From: Micromonospora eburnea
GTDB lineage: Bacteria; Actinomycetota; Actinomycetes; Mycobacteriales; Micromonosporaceae
Length of the DNA stretch: 64,000 nucleotides
Direction: 5' to 3'
Assembly (NCBI RefSeq): GCF_900090225.1
Contig: NZ_FMHY01000002.1
Location: 3,286,001-3,350,000 of the forward strand
Shown: positions 52,036-60,549 of the stretch, piece after piece
Layout: each line of letters begins with the position of its first letter
Numbering within the stretch: the stretch's first letter is position 1
Translations under genes and position numbers: made by a program
Notes under the pieces: model-generated
Database searches by the model: none
The model's input: the letters and a program-made list of their open reading frames with translations, nothing else
Told to the model about the DNA's origin: nothing

Positions 52036-53253
52036 ATGAGGATTTCCCGCGCCCGTCTCACCCCGCTCGTCGCGGCCGTGGCCACTCTGGTCGCCGCCGC
52101 CGTCGTCACCCCACTGGCCGCCGGATCGGCCACCGCCGCTCAGGGATGCCGGATCGACTACCTGGCGAACGAGTGGTCCGGCGGCTTCACCGCCACGGTC
52201 CGCGTCGCCCCCGGCGACACCCCGGTCAACGGCTGGACGGTCACCTGGACCTACCCCGGTGACCAGCGGATCACCAGCGGCTGGAACGCCGAGGTCAGTC
52301 AGTCCGGCAAGACCGTCACCGCCCGCAACGCGGCCTGGAACGGCAGCGTGCCGGCCGGCGGCACCACCGAGTTCGGCGTCCAGGGCACGGCCAGCGCGAC
52401 CGGCCAGGCCCCGAGCGGTTTCACGCTCAACGGCGTACCGTGCAACGGCGCTCCGGTCCCGACCACCGCCCCGCCGACGAACAGTCCGCCACCGACGACC
52501 TCGCCGAGCCCCACCGTCCCGCCGTCGACCATGCCGCCCTCGCCCACCCTGACCCCTCCGCCGTCCGGCTGCGCCGGCGCGGTGCTCTGCGACGGCTTCG
52601 AGAACCAGACCGGGTCCGCACCGACGGGTGACTGGAGCGTGGCCCAGCCGGACTGCTCCGGGGCCGGTGCCGCCGTCGTGGACACCACCACGGTCCACGC
52701 CGGTACCCGGGCGATCCGGATCAACGGCGCGGGAGGTTACTGCAACCACGTCTTCGTCCGGTCCAACCGTGACCTCAGTTCCCTCAGCACGCTGCGCTAC
52801 GGGCGGGTCTGGGTGCGGCACACCACCGCGCTCCCGGCCGACCACGTGACCCTGCTCGCCATGACCGACGCCGCGGACGGCAACCGGGACCTCCGGATGG
52901 GGGGCCAGAACGGCGCTCTGCAGTGGAACCGGGCCTCCGATGACGCCACCCTGCCCGAGCAGAGCCCGGCCGGGGTGGCGCTGAGCGTGCCGCTGCCCAC
53001 CGGGCGCTGGTCGTGTGTGGAGTTCATGGTCGACGGCAACACCGGGCAACTGCGTACCTGGTTGGACGGGGTCGCGGTCGCCGGCCTCACCGCGGACGGC
53101 GTGCCGACCCACGACATCGACGGGCAGTGGTACAACCGCACCTGGCGGCCCCGGCTCACCGACTTCAAGCTCGGCTGGGAGAGCTACGGCGGGGCGGCGG
53201 ACACCCTCTGGTTCGACGACGTGGCGCTCGGCGCCAACCGGATCGGCTGCTGA
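52036..53253 (+). CDS. Secreted CBM2 protein with Cip1-like C-terminal domain
   Basis: 405 residues from ATG 52036, preceded by GAGAGGA. A signal peptide is followed by a CBM2 module (about 36-135: CRIDYLANEWSGGFTATVRV, WTVTWTYPGDQ, WNGSVPAGGTTEFGVQG) with its terminal Cys pair. A Pro/Thr/Ser linker then leads to a ~225-residue beta-jelly-roll domain (CDGFENQ, RAIRINGAGGYCNHVFVRS, LGWESYGGAADTLWFDDVAL). That domain resembles Cip1-type accessory proteins of plant cell-wall degraders, proposed to be polysaccharide lyases. Likely helps attack cellulose-associated polymers outside the cell. Confidence 0.88.
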   Translation: MRISRARLTPLVAAVATLVAAAVVTPLAAGSATAAQGCRIDYLANEWSGGFTATVRVAPGDTPVNGWTVTWTYPGDQRITSGWNAEVSQSGKTVTARNAAWNGSVPAGGTTEFGVQGTASATGQAPSGFTLNGVPCNGAPVPTTAPPTNSPPPTTSPSPTVPPSTMPPSPTLTPPPSGCAGAVLCDGFENQTGSAPTGDWSVAQPDCSGAGAAVVDTTTVHAGTRAIRINGAGGYCNHVFVRSNRDLSSLSTLRYGRVWVRHTTALPADHVTLLAMTDAADGNRDLRMGGQNGALQWNRASDDATLPEQSPAGVALSVPLPTGRWSCVEFMVDGNTGQLRTWLDGVAVAGLTADGVPTHDIDGQWYNRTWRPRLTDFKLGWESYGGAADTLWFDDVALGANRIGC

Positions 53254-53436
53254 CCGGCCCGGGCCGGGCGATCCGCGTTCGGGTCGCCCGGCCCGCAACC
53301 GATCATCAAGCGTTCACCGGGCATTGTGGCCCGGTTCCCGTCCGGGGCCTGTACGGCGCAACGGATCACCGCCAGACTGGGGCGCGATCGGGAACGAAGC
53401 CGATCGATATCCGTCGCCCAGGACAGGGAGGATCCC

Positions 53437-53883
53437 TTGACCACGCTCGCGACCCCGCGTCCCGCCACCCGCCTACACCGCTTCCTCGGCGCGTTCGCGC
53501 TGCTCACGGCCATGGTCGCCGCCGGGCTCGTCGGCCCGTCGGTGGTCTCCACCAGGCTCGCCGAGCCGGCCCACGCCGCCGTCTACAGCTCCTGCACGAT
53601 GACCCGCTGCGCGGACGCCCGCACCGCGCGCTCCGGCTGGTCCGCCAAGGGCTTCCCGACCAGCCGCGGCTGGTACTCCTGGAGCGGCGGGCAGTACAAC
53701 TACGCCGGCGGCCAGTTCTACAACCGCGAGGGGCAGCTCCCCGCCAACGCCACCTACTACGAGTACGACGTCTACCCGCGCGCCAACGGCGCCGCCCGCG
53801 ACGCGTACCGGATCGTGGTCAACAAGAGCACCGGGGTCACCTGGTTCTCACCCGACCACTACGTGAACTTCTACCGGCTCTGA
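53437..53883 (+). CDS. Secreted guanyl-specific ribonuclease (RNase Sa/barnase N1-T1 type)
   Basis: 148 residues from TTG 53437, chosen because AGGGAGG lies 5 bases upstream and a signal peptide (FLGAFALLTAMVAAGLVG) follows. The mature C-terminal ~95 residues match microbial RNases: QFYNREGQLPANATYYEYDVYP, AYRIVVNKSTG and WFSPDHYVNFYRL. The Glu of YEYDVY, the Arg of AYRIVV and the His of PDHY align with the catalytic Glu-Arg-His of RNase Sa. It would cleave RNA after guanosine outside the cell. A barstar-like inhibitor gene follows on the same strand. Confidence 0.9.
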   Translation: MTTLATPRPATRLHRFLGAFALLTAMVAAGLVGPSVVSTRLAEPAHAAVYSSCTMTRCADARTARSGWSAKGFPTSRGWYSWSGGQYNYAGGQFYNREGQLPANATYYEYDVYPRANGAARDAYRIVVNKSTGVTWFSPDHYVNFYRL

Positions 53884-53948
53884 CCGTGACACCATCTGGG
53901 TCGGGCCGGCCGACGGCCCGACCCACCCGAGGAGTAGTGGAGGGACGG

Positions 53949-54428
53949 ATGGCCGCAGCCCCGCCGCACCCGCCGTCCTGGCTCGCGTTCGACACCGAGC
54001 CGCCGGTCGACCCGACCGGGGTCGTGCTGGCCGGGACGGCGGCCCGCACCCGCGCCGGCCTCTTCGACGCGCTGGCCGCGGCCCTCGCCCTGCCCGACTA
54101 CTTCGGGCGCAACTGGGACGCGCTCGCCGACGTGCTGGCCGACCGGCTCGACGCCGGCCCGCTGACCCTGGTCGTCAGCGACGCGGCGGAACTCCTGGCC
54201 GACGAGCCACCCGCGCAGCTCGGCACCCTCCTCGACCTGCTGGGCGGCGTCGCGACCGGCGGGCACGAGCCGCTGCGGCTGGTGCTGCGGGAGCGGGCGC
54301 GACGGCTGCCCGCCGTGCGGCGGCGGATCGGTGCGGCCCTCGCCGGCGTCGCCGCACCGCCCGGCCCTGCGGCCGCCCCGCCGCTCGACAGGCACCCCGA
54401 CGGGCGGGACCGCGAACCACCCCGGTGA
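53949..54428 (+). CDS. Barstar-family ribonuclease inhibitor
   Basis: 159 residues from ATG 53949 (GTG 53937 in frame); GGAGGG upstream. The barstar core is LFDALAAALALPDYFGRNWDALADVLADRL, with the Tyr-Phe-Gly-xx-Trp-Asp-Ala-Leu pattern that contacts the barnase active site in known complexes. The C-terminal ~40 residues are Pro/Arg-rich and atypical. No signal peptide, so it acts in the cytoplasm. It lies 65 bases after the secreted RNase gene and would protect the producer from enzyme made before export. Confidence 0.9.
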   Translation: MAAAPPHPPSWLAFDTEPPVDPTGVVLAGTAARTRAGLFDALAAALALPDYFGRNWDALADVLADRLDAGPLTLVVSDAAELLADEPPAQLGTLLDLLGGVATGGHEPLRLVLRERARRLPAVRRRIGAALAGVAAPPGPAAAPPLDRHPDGRDREPPR

Positions 54429-54433
54429 CGACC

Positions 54434-55192
54434 TCAGTTGGGCTGGTCGAGGATCGCGCTGAACCGCTCCTCGGCCAGATCGAGCTGGGCGAAGATGTGC
54501 CGCTTCACCGGTGCGGACAGTGGTGTGTCCGGCCGGGCGATGAGGTCCCGGAAGACCGGCACCAGCGGCCGGTACTTGGCGGCCGACCGGGCCACCTTCG
54601 GCCCGACCGTGTGGATCACACCCACCCCGTTGTCGGTGAAGTCCGATATCTTGATCACCCGGGCCCACGGCTCCCGGTCGAGGCTCGCCGCGACGTGCTC
54701 CCGGTACTGGACGTGCCGGTCGCGTTCCGGGTCGTACGGCGGATTGGTGACCGCGCCGACCAGCCGGGCGACCCGCGGGCCGAACCGGTCGGCCAGCGTG
54801 GCCAGCGCCGCCGCCGTGGGATCGTCGCCGACGGCTCCCGGTCGATGCGCGGCGGCCGGCGCCTGGGGTCGCCGCAGGGCGGCCAGCTCCACCGGGTGGT
54901 CCTCCACCGCGTCGTGCAACAGGCCCGCCACGATCACGTCCACGTCCCGCACCTGATAGTGGTGCATCATCCGGATCGCCACCCGTAGCAGGTGGTTGAG
55001 GTACGGCTCGCGGACCCGCCGGTCGTCGCGGTGCAGCTCGGCGGCGAGGTCGAGGGCGGCGGTGAGTCGTTCCCGCGCGGCGGCGTCGAACGCCCGGATC
55101 TCCAGGCGGAACCGGGCCAGCAGCCCCGGTTCGCCGTGGATCTCGGTGATCGCGTGCATCGGCATGGTGGCCAGGTATGCGGGGAACTCCAT
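54434..55192 (-). CDS. HD-domain protein (RelA/SpoT-hydrolase-like)
   Basis: 252 residues from ATG 55192. The HD-domain metal ligands are visible: YLNHLLRVAIRMMHHY, VIVAGLLHDAVEDHP (the HD pair) and VIKISDFTDNGVGV for the distal Asp. This pattern is near that of the small SpoT-like hydrolases (Mesh1/HD_4 group), which cleave (p)ppGpp or related nucleotides. There is no synthetase domain. It ends 5 bases from the stop of the barstar gene on the other strand. Confidence 0.83.
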   Translation of the reverse strand: MEFPAYLATMPMHAITEIHGEPGLLARFRLEIRAFDAAARERLTAALDLAAELHRDDRRVREPYLNHLLRVAIRMMHHYQVRDVDVIVAGLLHDAVEDHPVELAALRRPQAPAAAHRPGAVGDDPTAAALATLADRFGPRVARLVGAVTNPPYDPERDRHVQYREHVAASLDREPWARVIKISDFTDNGVGVIHTVGPKVARSAAKYRPLVPVFRDLIARPDTPLSAPVKRHIFAQLDLAEERFSAILDQPN

Positions 55193-55369
55193 GCGTCTCT
55201 TATAACTGATCTTCGCTGGCCGGCGGGACCCGCCGTCGGCCATCCGACGACCGCCAGCCGTCGTCGCGGCGGCGGGTGACCGGGCCTGGCTCGTCCCCCT
55301 CCCGCGCCCGGACGGCGGCAAGCCGCGCGAGCACCGGCGGACCGTCGGCCCCGGGGTGACAATCGGCGG

Positions 55370-55993
55370 ATGGACCTGGTGTTGAACCTGCTGGTGGCGC
55401 TGCCGCCGGCCCTGGTCCTGTCCCTGGTCTTCCTGTTCCCGGCGCTGGAGGCGTCGGCCTTCCTCGGGCTGGTCGTCCCCGGGGAGGTGGCGGTGCTGGT
55501 CGGTGGGGTGCTCGCCCACGAGGGCCGGCTGCCGCTGTGGGCCGTGATGGTGGCCGCGATCTTCGGGGCGGCGCTCGGCGACCAGGTCGGCTACCTCGTC
55601 GGCCGCCGCTACGGCCACCGGCTGCTCGACCGGGCGCCCCGCCGGCTCGTCCGCCCCGAGGAGGTACGCCGAGGGCTGGCGCTGATCCGCCGCCGGGGCG
55701 CCCTCGCGGTGGTGCTCGGCCGCTGGGTGGCGGCGCTGCGCGCGCTGGTGCCCGGGCTGGCCGGGATGAGCGGCATGCACCGCCGCGCCTTCACCGTCGC
55801 GAACGTCACGGGTGGCGCGCTCTGGGCGGCGACGGTGACGATGCTGGGGTACGTGTTCGGGGCGTCGTACCGGCTGTTGGAGCGGCGGCTCGGTTGGGGC
55901 GGCGAGGTGCTGCTGGCCCTGGTGGTGCTGCTGGTGCTGGTCCGGCTGGTCCGGGCCCGCCGCGCGCGGAAGGCGTCCGACCGGCGGTCCTGA
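55370..55993 (+). CDS. DedA-family membrane protein
   Basis: 207 residues from ATG 55370; GACAAT ends 6 bases upstream, so a leaderless transcript is possible. The DedA signature is present: FPALEASAFLGLVVPGEVAVLVGGVLA, FGAALGDQVGYLVGRRYG, and GRWVAALRALVPGLAGMSGMHRRAFTVANVTGG. About five membrane segments. DedA proteins are now linked to phospholipid or undecaprenyl-phosphate flipping and membrane homeostasis. Confidence 0.92.
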   Translation: MDLVLNLLVALPPALVLSLVFLFPALEASAFLGLVVPGEVAVLVGGVLAHEGRLPLWAVMVAAIFGAALGDQVGYLVGRRYGHRLLDRAPRRLVRPEEVRRGLALIRRRGALAVVLGRWVAALRALVPGLAGMSGMHRRAFTVANVTGGALWAATVTMLGYVFGASYRLLERRLGWGGEVLLALVVLLVLVRLVRARRARKASDRRS

Positions 55994-56111
55994 CCTCGTC
56001 CCGGTGCGCCCGCCGGCGAGGGCCCGTCCAGGGCGCCGCTGGTCAGGGCGGGGCGGACCCGGGGCAGGCCGGCGCCCCCGGGAGGACGCCGGCCAGGTCG
56101 GGGACGCCGGG

Positions 56112-57713
56112 TCAGCCGCTGACCTTCCCGGTGCCGGCCCCGGCGGTCACGGTGGACTTCACCGTGCTCGCGGCGTCCAGGGTGTACGCGTACGGGATGG
56201 CCGCGACACTGCCGGCGGTCTGCGGCGTGCCGGAGTTGACGAAGACGTTGTTGCGCTGGACCAGGTTGCCGGCGGGCGAGGAGCCCTCGCCGACGTGCGT
56301 GGGGTCGGTCATGTTCTCGAAGTAGTTCCCCTCGACCAGCACTCCGGCGTTGCAGGTGGTGGCGACGCCGTAGCTGTACGACGGGTTGGCGGTGTTCACG
56401 TAGTAGTTGTTGAACACGTGCACCGGGTTGCCGAAGCGGACCCGCGGGTTGCGTTGGAAGCAGTTGCTGAACACGTTGTGGTGGTAGGTCACCTTCAGCT
56501 TGCCGGTGTCCTCGCCGGAGTTGCTGTCGCTGTGCCCGACCAGCGAGCACTTCACGTGGTCGTGCAGCCGGTTCCAGGAGACGGTGACGAAGTTCGACCC
56601 GTGGGTGACGTCCAGCAGACCGTCGTAGTAGTCGGTGCCGTGGCTGGTGTCGCTGGACAGGTCGTTGTGGTCGATCCAGACGTTGGTGGAGTTGTCCAGG
56701 TGGACGGCGTCGCCGTTGCCGACGCTCGCCGGCACCCTGGCGATGTTCAGGTTGCGGATGATGATGTTGCGGGCGTCGCGCAGGTTGAGCCCGCAGCCGG
56801 TCAGCCCGGAGCCGCTGCCGACCCCGATGACCGTCTTGTTCGAGCCGACCCGGATCTCGGTCGAGCAGGCGAAGTTCCCGCTGACCCGTACGGTGGTCGC
56901 CGTGTCGCCCTTGACCGCGTTGGCCAGGGCCGTCGCGTCGGTCACCGTGACCGTGCCGCCGCCGGCCCCGCCGGTGGTGCCGCCGTTCTGGGTGGCCCAG
57001 CCGACCAGTCCGGTGGTCGGCGGCGGGGCGGAGGTCGGCGTGGGGGAGGCGGTCGGTGACGAGGAGGTCGGCGGCGTGGTCGGGGCGCCCCCGACGCCGT
57101 CCACCGTGACGTCGTCGAAGACCGCGTCGGCGTACGCGGTGACCAGCACGATCCGGCCGGCGGAGTACGCGGTGTCGGTGCCCGAGGCGATCTGGGCGCC
57201 GTTGGCGAAGCCCTTGATCGTGCTGCCGCTGGCCTCGATCCGCAGCGTGTACCAGGTGCCGGTGGACACGGTCAGCGCGGCGGAGCCGATCACGGTGAGC
57301 TGGCTGCCGTTGACCATCTGGAGTTCGGCCCGGTTGGCGTTGGTCAGTGCCAGCCGATACATCTTCGTGGCGCTGGTGGACCGGGAGGCCAACCCGATCA
57401 GCCGGTTGCTGCCGTTGAACGACAGCGGCTTGACCCGGGCCTGGACCTGGTAGTCGGTCCAGCTGGTCTGGCCGGCGAAGGCACGGGCCAGCTCGCTGGT
57501 GTTGTTGCTCTGCCGGTACGCCGGGGTGCCGTCGGTAACCACCGACCAGTCCCCGCCGGACTTGGACCAGCCGTCGGCGTTGCCGTCGTCGAAGTTGTCG
57601 CCGAACAGGGTGGCCGCCGCGGCGTTGCCGGTCATCGCGACGGCGAGCAGCAGGGCGGTGAGGCCGGCGCCGGCTGTGGCCAGCGCTGTCCGGTGGTGGT
57701 GTCGGAGTCGCAC
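56112..57713 (-). CDS. Secreted pectate lyase, PL1 family, with N-terminal accessory module
   Basis: 533 residues from GTG 57713, with GGAGGA 6 bases upstream. Signal peptide (ALATAGAGLTALLLAVAM), then a ~185-residue jelly-roll sugar-binding-like module (FGDNFDDGNADGWSKSGGDW to VFDDVTVDG), a Pro/Thr/Ser linker, and a PL1 parallel beta-helix (about 255-533). Lyase hallmarks are VWIDHNDLSS, DGLLDVTHGSNFVTVSWNRLHDH and TYHHNVFSNCFQRNPRVRFG, containing the Ca2+-binding Asp residues and the catalytic Arg of RxPRxR. It cleaves polygalacturonate by beta-elimination outside the cell. Probably co-transcribed with the next pectate lyase. Confidence 0.93.
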   Translation of the reverse strand: MRLRHHHRTALATAGAGLTALLLAVAMTGNAAAATLFGDNFDDGNADGWSKSGGDWSVVTDGTPAYRQSNNTSELARAFAGQTSWTDYQVQARVKPLSFNGSNRLIGLASRSTSATKMYRLALTNANRAELQMVNGSQLTVIGSAALTVSTGTWYTLRIEASGSTIKGFANGAQIASGTDTAYSAGRIVLVTAYADAVFDDVTVDGVGGAPTTPPTSSSPTASPTPTSAPPPTTGLVGWATQNGGTTGGAGGGTVTVTDATALANAVKGDTATTVRVSGNFACSTEIRVGSNKTVIGVGSGSGLTGCGLNLRDARNIIIRNLNIARVPASVGNGDAVHLDNSTNVWIDHNDLSSDTSHGTDYYDGLLDVTHGSNFVTVSWNRLHDHVKCSLVGHSDSNSGEDTGKLKVTYHHNVFSNCFQRNPRVRFGNPVHVFNNYYVNTANPSYSYGVATTCNAGVLVEGNYFENMTDPTHVGEGSSPAGNLVQRNNVFVNSGTPQTAGSVAAIPYAYTLDAASTVKSTVTAGAGTGKVSG

Positions 57714-57802
57714 GGTGCTTCCTCCTGTGGGTGTGGTGGGGGACGGGCGGCCGTGGCCGCCGTGGCCCAAGGCGCCACGCGGGACGGGCGTGGCCCCGGG
57801 GG

Positions 57803-59156
57803 TCAGCGGGGTAGCCGGCCGGCGCCGGCGAGGACGTCGACGACGGGCGGGACCAGCGGCGCCGGCAGGACCGGCGCGGCGCGCAGGGTGGGCGTCCAGC
57901 CGGCGTCACCGCCCAGATCCGGGTCGTGCGCCGCGTTGTACGCCCCGAGCAGGTCGACCGGGCGGGCCGGGCCGTCACCGCGCCGCAGCCAGCTGCCCCC
58001 GCTCGGTGAGTGCGGTGCCGCCCCAGTCCCGGATCAGGTCGGCCGGGTCGATGTCGTCGGCCAGGGTGAAGAAGTTGTTCTCCGCGTGGATCGCGGACTG
58101 GACGCCGACGCCGAGGGCGTACTCGAAGCCGGGGCCGCGGAGCCGGTAGTGGTTGTTGTGGACGTCGACCTGGCCGAACCGGACCCGGGGCAGGCGTTGC
58201 AGGTCCCCGTCGAAGAGGTTGTGGTGCACGGTGACCCTGAGCCGGTCGACGTCCGGCCCGACGGTGTTGGACGAGCCGATCAGCATCAGCTTGTCCCGGC
58301 CGACGAACCGGTTCCAGGAGGCGGTGACCAGGCTGGCGGTGTGGGTGACGTCCAGCGAGCCGTCGTGCACCTGGTAGGGGCGGCCGAAGCGGCTGGGCTG
58401 GGCGCTGTCCGGGTTGTCGCCGTCGGTGAAGGTGTTGTGGTCGACCCAGACGTGCTCGCTGCGGCGGACCGAGAGGTGGTCGTACTGGGATTTCCAGTTT
58501 CCGGTGTCGCCGTCGGTGGGGGACCAGGCCGGGAAGCAGTCCCGGGCGTCGTCGAAGGTGAGGTTGCGGACGATCACGTTGCTGACCCGGTCGACCATCA
58601 GGGTCAGCCCGGTGAGCCGGGCGTTGCGCAGCCCGATGATCGTGGTGTTCGAGCCGACGTTGATCTGCGTCTGCCGGGTCTGGTTGGCCACCGACCGCAC
58701 CCGGGCCGTCTCCAGGGGGCCGCTCGGATCCGCCCGTCCCCACACCGCCGGGTCGTACGCGGCGAGGTAGGCGTCGAGCGAGTACTCGGGGTCGGCCAGG
58801 TCGGCGCAGTCGAGCAGGGTGCCGTCGGGGCGCTCGAAGCCGTCGATGACGCCGTCGACGTAGACGATCTTGGGAGTGGCGTCGGTGGCGTTGCGGGCGT
58901 TGTCGCCGCCGAGCGCGGCGACCAGTTCGGCCCGGGTGCGTACGACGTGGATCCGGTCGGGGGCGGCGGCCCCGCCGCCGCTGGTGCCAGGTCCCTCGGC
59001 GGCCCATCCGTCGTTCGCCGGAAGCGCCTGGCGGCCGAGCTGCCGGGCGGCCCAGGACAGTGTCGGCCCGGCCGGAGCGGCCGTAGCGGAGGTGGCGGCG
59101 GTGATGATCGAGAGCGCGGCGACGAGGAGCGCGGCGCCCGCTGCTGTTGTACGCAT
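57803..59156 (-). pseudogene. Secreted pectate lyase (PL1) with apparent +1 frameshift near the 3' end
   Basis: From ATG 59156: signal peptide (AAGAALLVAALSIITAATSA), then a PL1 beta-helix with VWVDHNTFTDG, DGSLDVTHTASLVTASWNRFVGRDK and VTVHHNLFDGDLQRLPRVRFG, including the catalytic Arg region. In frame it stops at 57975 after 393 codons. Past a run of five G (57996-58000 on the plus strand reads CCCCC), the next frame continues naturally as GSWLRRGDGPARPVDLL and GAYNAAHDPDLGGDAGWTPTL to a stop at 57803, which looks like the true C-terminus (about 450 residues). One extra base explains this. It is either a recent mutation or a sequencing error. The catalytic core is intact in both cases. Confidence 0.85.
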
Positions 59157-59198
59157 GGCTCGTTCCGTCCTGTCAGCTTTCGATGGCCGATAACCGTG

Positions 59199-59228
59199 AC
59201 GGTAGAGTCATGTATTTATGGGAGTCAA
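59199..59228 (-). promoter_or_regulatory. Candidate promoter for the pectate lyase pair
   Basis: On the minus strand TTGACT (59228-59223), an 18-base AT-rich spacer and TACCGT (59204-59199), about 43 bases before the start of the first lyase. TGACTC occurs twice within it, 18 bases apart, which could be a regulator repeat. It separates the lyases from the uronate operon. Confidence 0.55.
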
Positions 59229-59349
59229 TGTGTATGATGTGCAGGTTTGTTGCAGTTCCACCGTGCGTACGGCGTCGGCCCGGCGGTGCGCGGCGGGAAT
59301 GGCGGTTGTCTGTCCGGATCGCCCCGGACCCGGCCCGGCCGGGTTTGCA

Positions 59350-60549
59350 CTACCGTTGCGGCACCTCCCCGGCCAGCCCGTCCACCCGGTACGGCGGCAC
59401 CGCCCACGGCACCCCCAGCTCCGACGGCAGCGCCCCGGACTCCGCCGCCCGGCGCAGCACCGCGTTGACGCCCCGGACACACAGCACCCGCCGCGGGCCC
59501 TCGCCGACGGTGTCGACCAGGTCGCCGCCGAGCAGCGCCGGTTCGGGTGCGCCCCGCAGCGCGGTGAGCACCTCGGTGAACGGCGCGGTACGCGCCAGCG
59601 GCGCGATCAGCGGCACCCCGGCCGCGCGGTGGTCGAGCAGGTTCTCCAGCAGCCCCCGCCGGCCGGGCACCGGGCGCGGCTCCGGCTCGCCCGGCAGCCA
59701 CAGCCGGTCGGTCGGGTACTCCAGCACCGCCCGTCCCCGGGCAGCGGCGACCACCACCTCACCGGGCACGAAGTCCGCGCCGGCCAGGGTGACCGCGGCC
59801 AGCACCGGCGGCCCGGCCCGTGGCGTCACCCGCAACACCGCGGTGTCGTCCACCTCGATCGGCCGCACCCGGTAGCGCTCCACCTCGACCCGGTCCGGGG
59901 CGACCGGCGCTCCGGTCACCGCCTCGGCGACCGCCAGGCATTGCATCACCGCGTGCGCGAGCGGGTTGGCGAGGACCCCGTCGAGCACCGGTCGACCGCC
60001 GAGGGTCCGCCGCCCGGCCCAGGGGGAGCGGGCGTAGTAGGCGTCGGGGCGCTGCCAGGCGGCGACGGTGGCGATGCCGTCGACCGGACCGAGCCGGCCG
60101 GCGGTGACCGTGTCGGTCAGCTCCGCGAGGGCCGCCGAGCCGAGCGCCTGGAAGCCGACCTGCACCGCCCGGCCGGTGGCCGCCGCCGCGGCGGCCAGGG
60201 CCCGGTGTTCGGCCAGGTCGAGCACCGGCGGCTTCTCCAACAGCAGGTCCGCGCCGGCAGCCAGGGCGTCCAGGGCGATCGGCAGGTGGGTGTGCGGCGG
60301 GGTGCAGATCACCACCACGTCGGGGCATACGGCGGCGAGCATCGCCCGGTGGTCGGTGTGGAACGCCACCTCCGGCGGCACCGGGGTGGCCGGCTCGTCC
60401 TCCAGCGGCCGGACGTCGACCAGACCGACCAGGCGCAGCCGGCCCGCGGCGTGCAGCGCGGCGATCACGCGCCGGTGCCAGCGACCGTGGCCGTTCGCCC
60501 CGACCAGGGCCACCCGGGGCAACCCGCCGTCGCCGCCCCGGGTGGTCAT
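59350..60549 (-). CDS. Gfo/Idh/MocA-family oxidoreductase
   Basis: 399 residues from ATG 60549. The Rossmann start RVALVGANGHGRWHRRVI is a variant of GxGxxG, followed by VDVRPLEDE, the VVICTPPHTHLPIALDALAAGADLLLEKPP motif (with the EKP) and a C-terminal alpha/beta domain. These enzymes oxidise or reduce sugars and sugar acids with NAD(P). It is the last gene of the uronate operon, overlapping the dehydrogenase stop by 4 bases (ATGA). The exact substrate is not predictable. Confidence 0.9.
   Translation of the reverse strand: MTTRGGDGGLPRVALVGANGHGRWHRRVIAALHAAGRLRLVGLVDVRPLEDEPATPVPPEVAFHTDHRAMLAAVCPDVVVICTPPHTHLPIALDALAAGADLLLEKPPVLDLAEHRALAAAAAATGRAVQVGFQALGSAALAELTDTVTAGRLGPVDGIATVAAWQRPDAYYARSPWAGRRTLGGRPVLDGVLANPLAHAVMQCLAVAEAVTGAPVAPDRVEVERYRVRPIEVDDTAVLRVTPRAGPPVLAAVTLAGADFVPGEVVVAAARGRAVLEYPTDRLWLPGEPEPRPVPGRRGLLENLLDHRAAGVPLIAPLARTAPFTEVLTALRGAPEPALLGGDLVDTVGEGPRRVLCVRGVNAVLRRAAESGALPSELGVPWAVPPYRVDGLAGEVPQR

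Noticed and set aside
55609..59007. 1132-codon minus-strand frame over DedA and both pectate lyases
   Set aside because: It is a shifted frame of the lyases and antisense to DedA. Only its neighbour frame gives lyase motifs; the useful information is the short true C-terminus after the frameshift.
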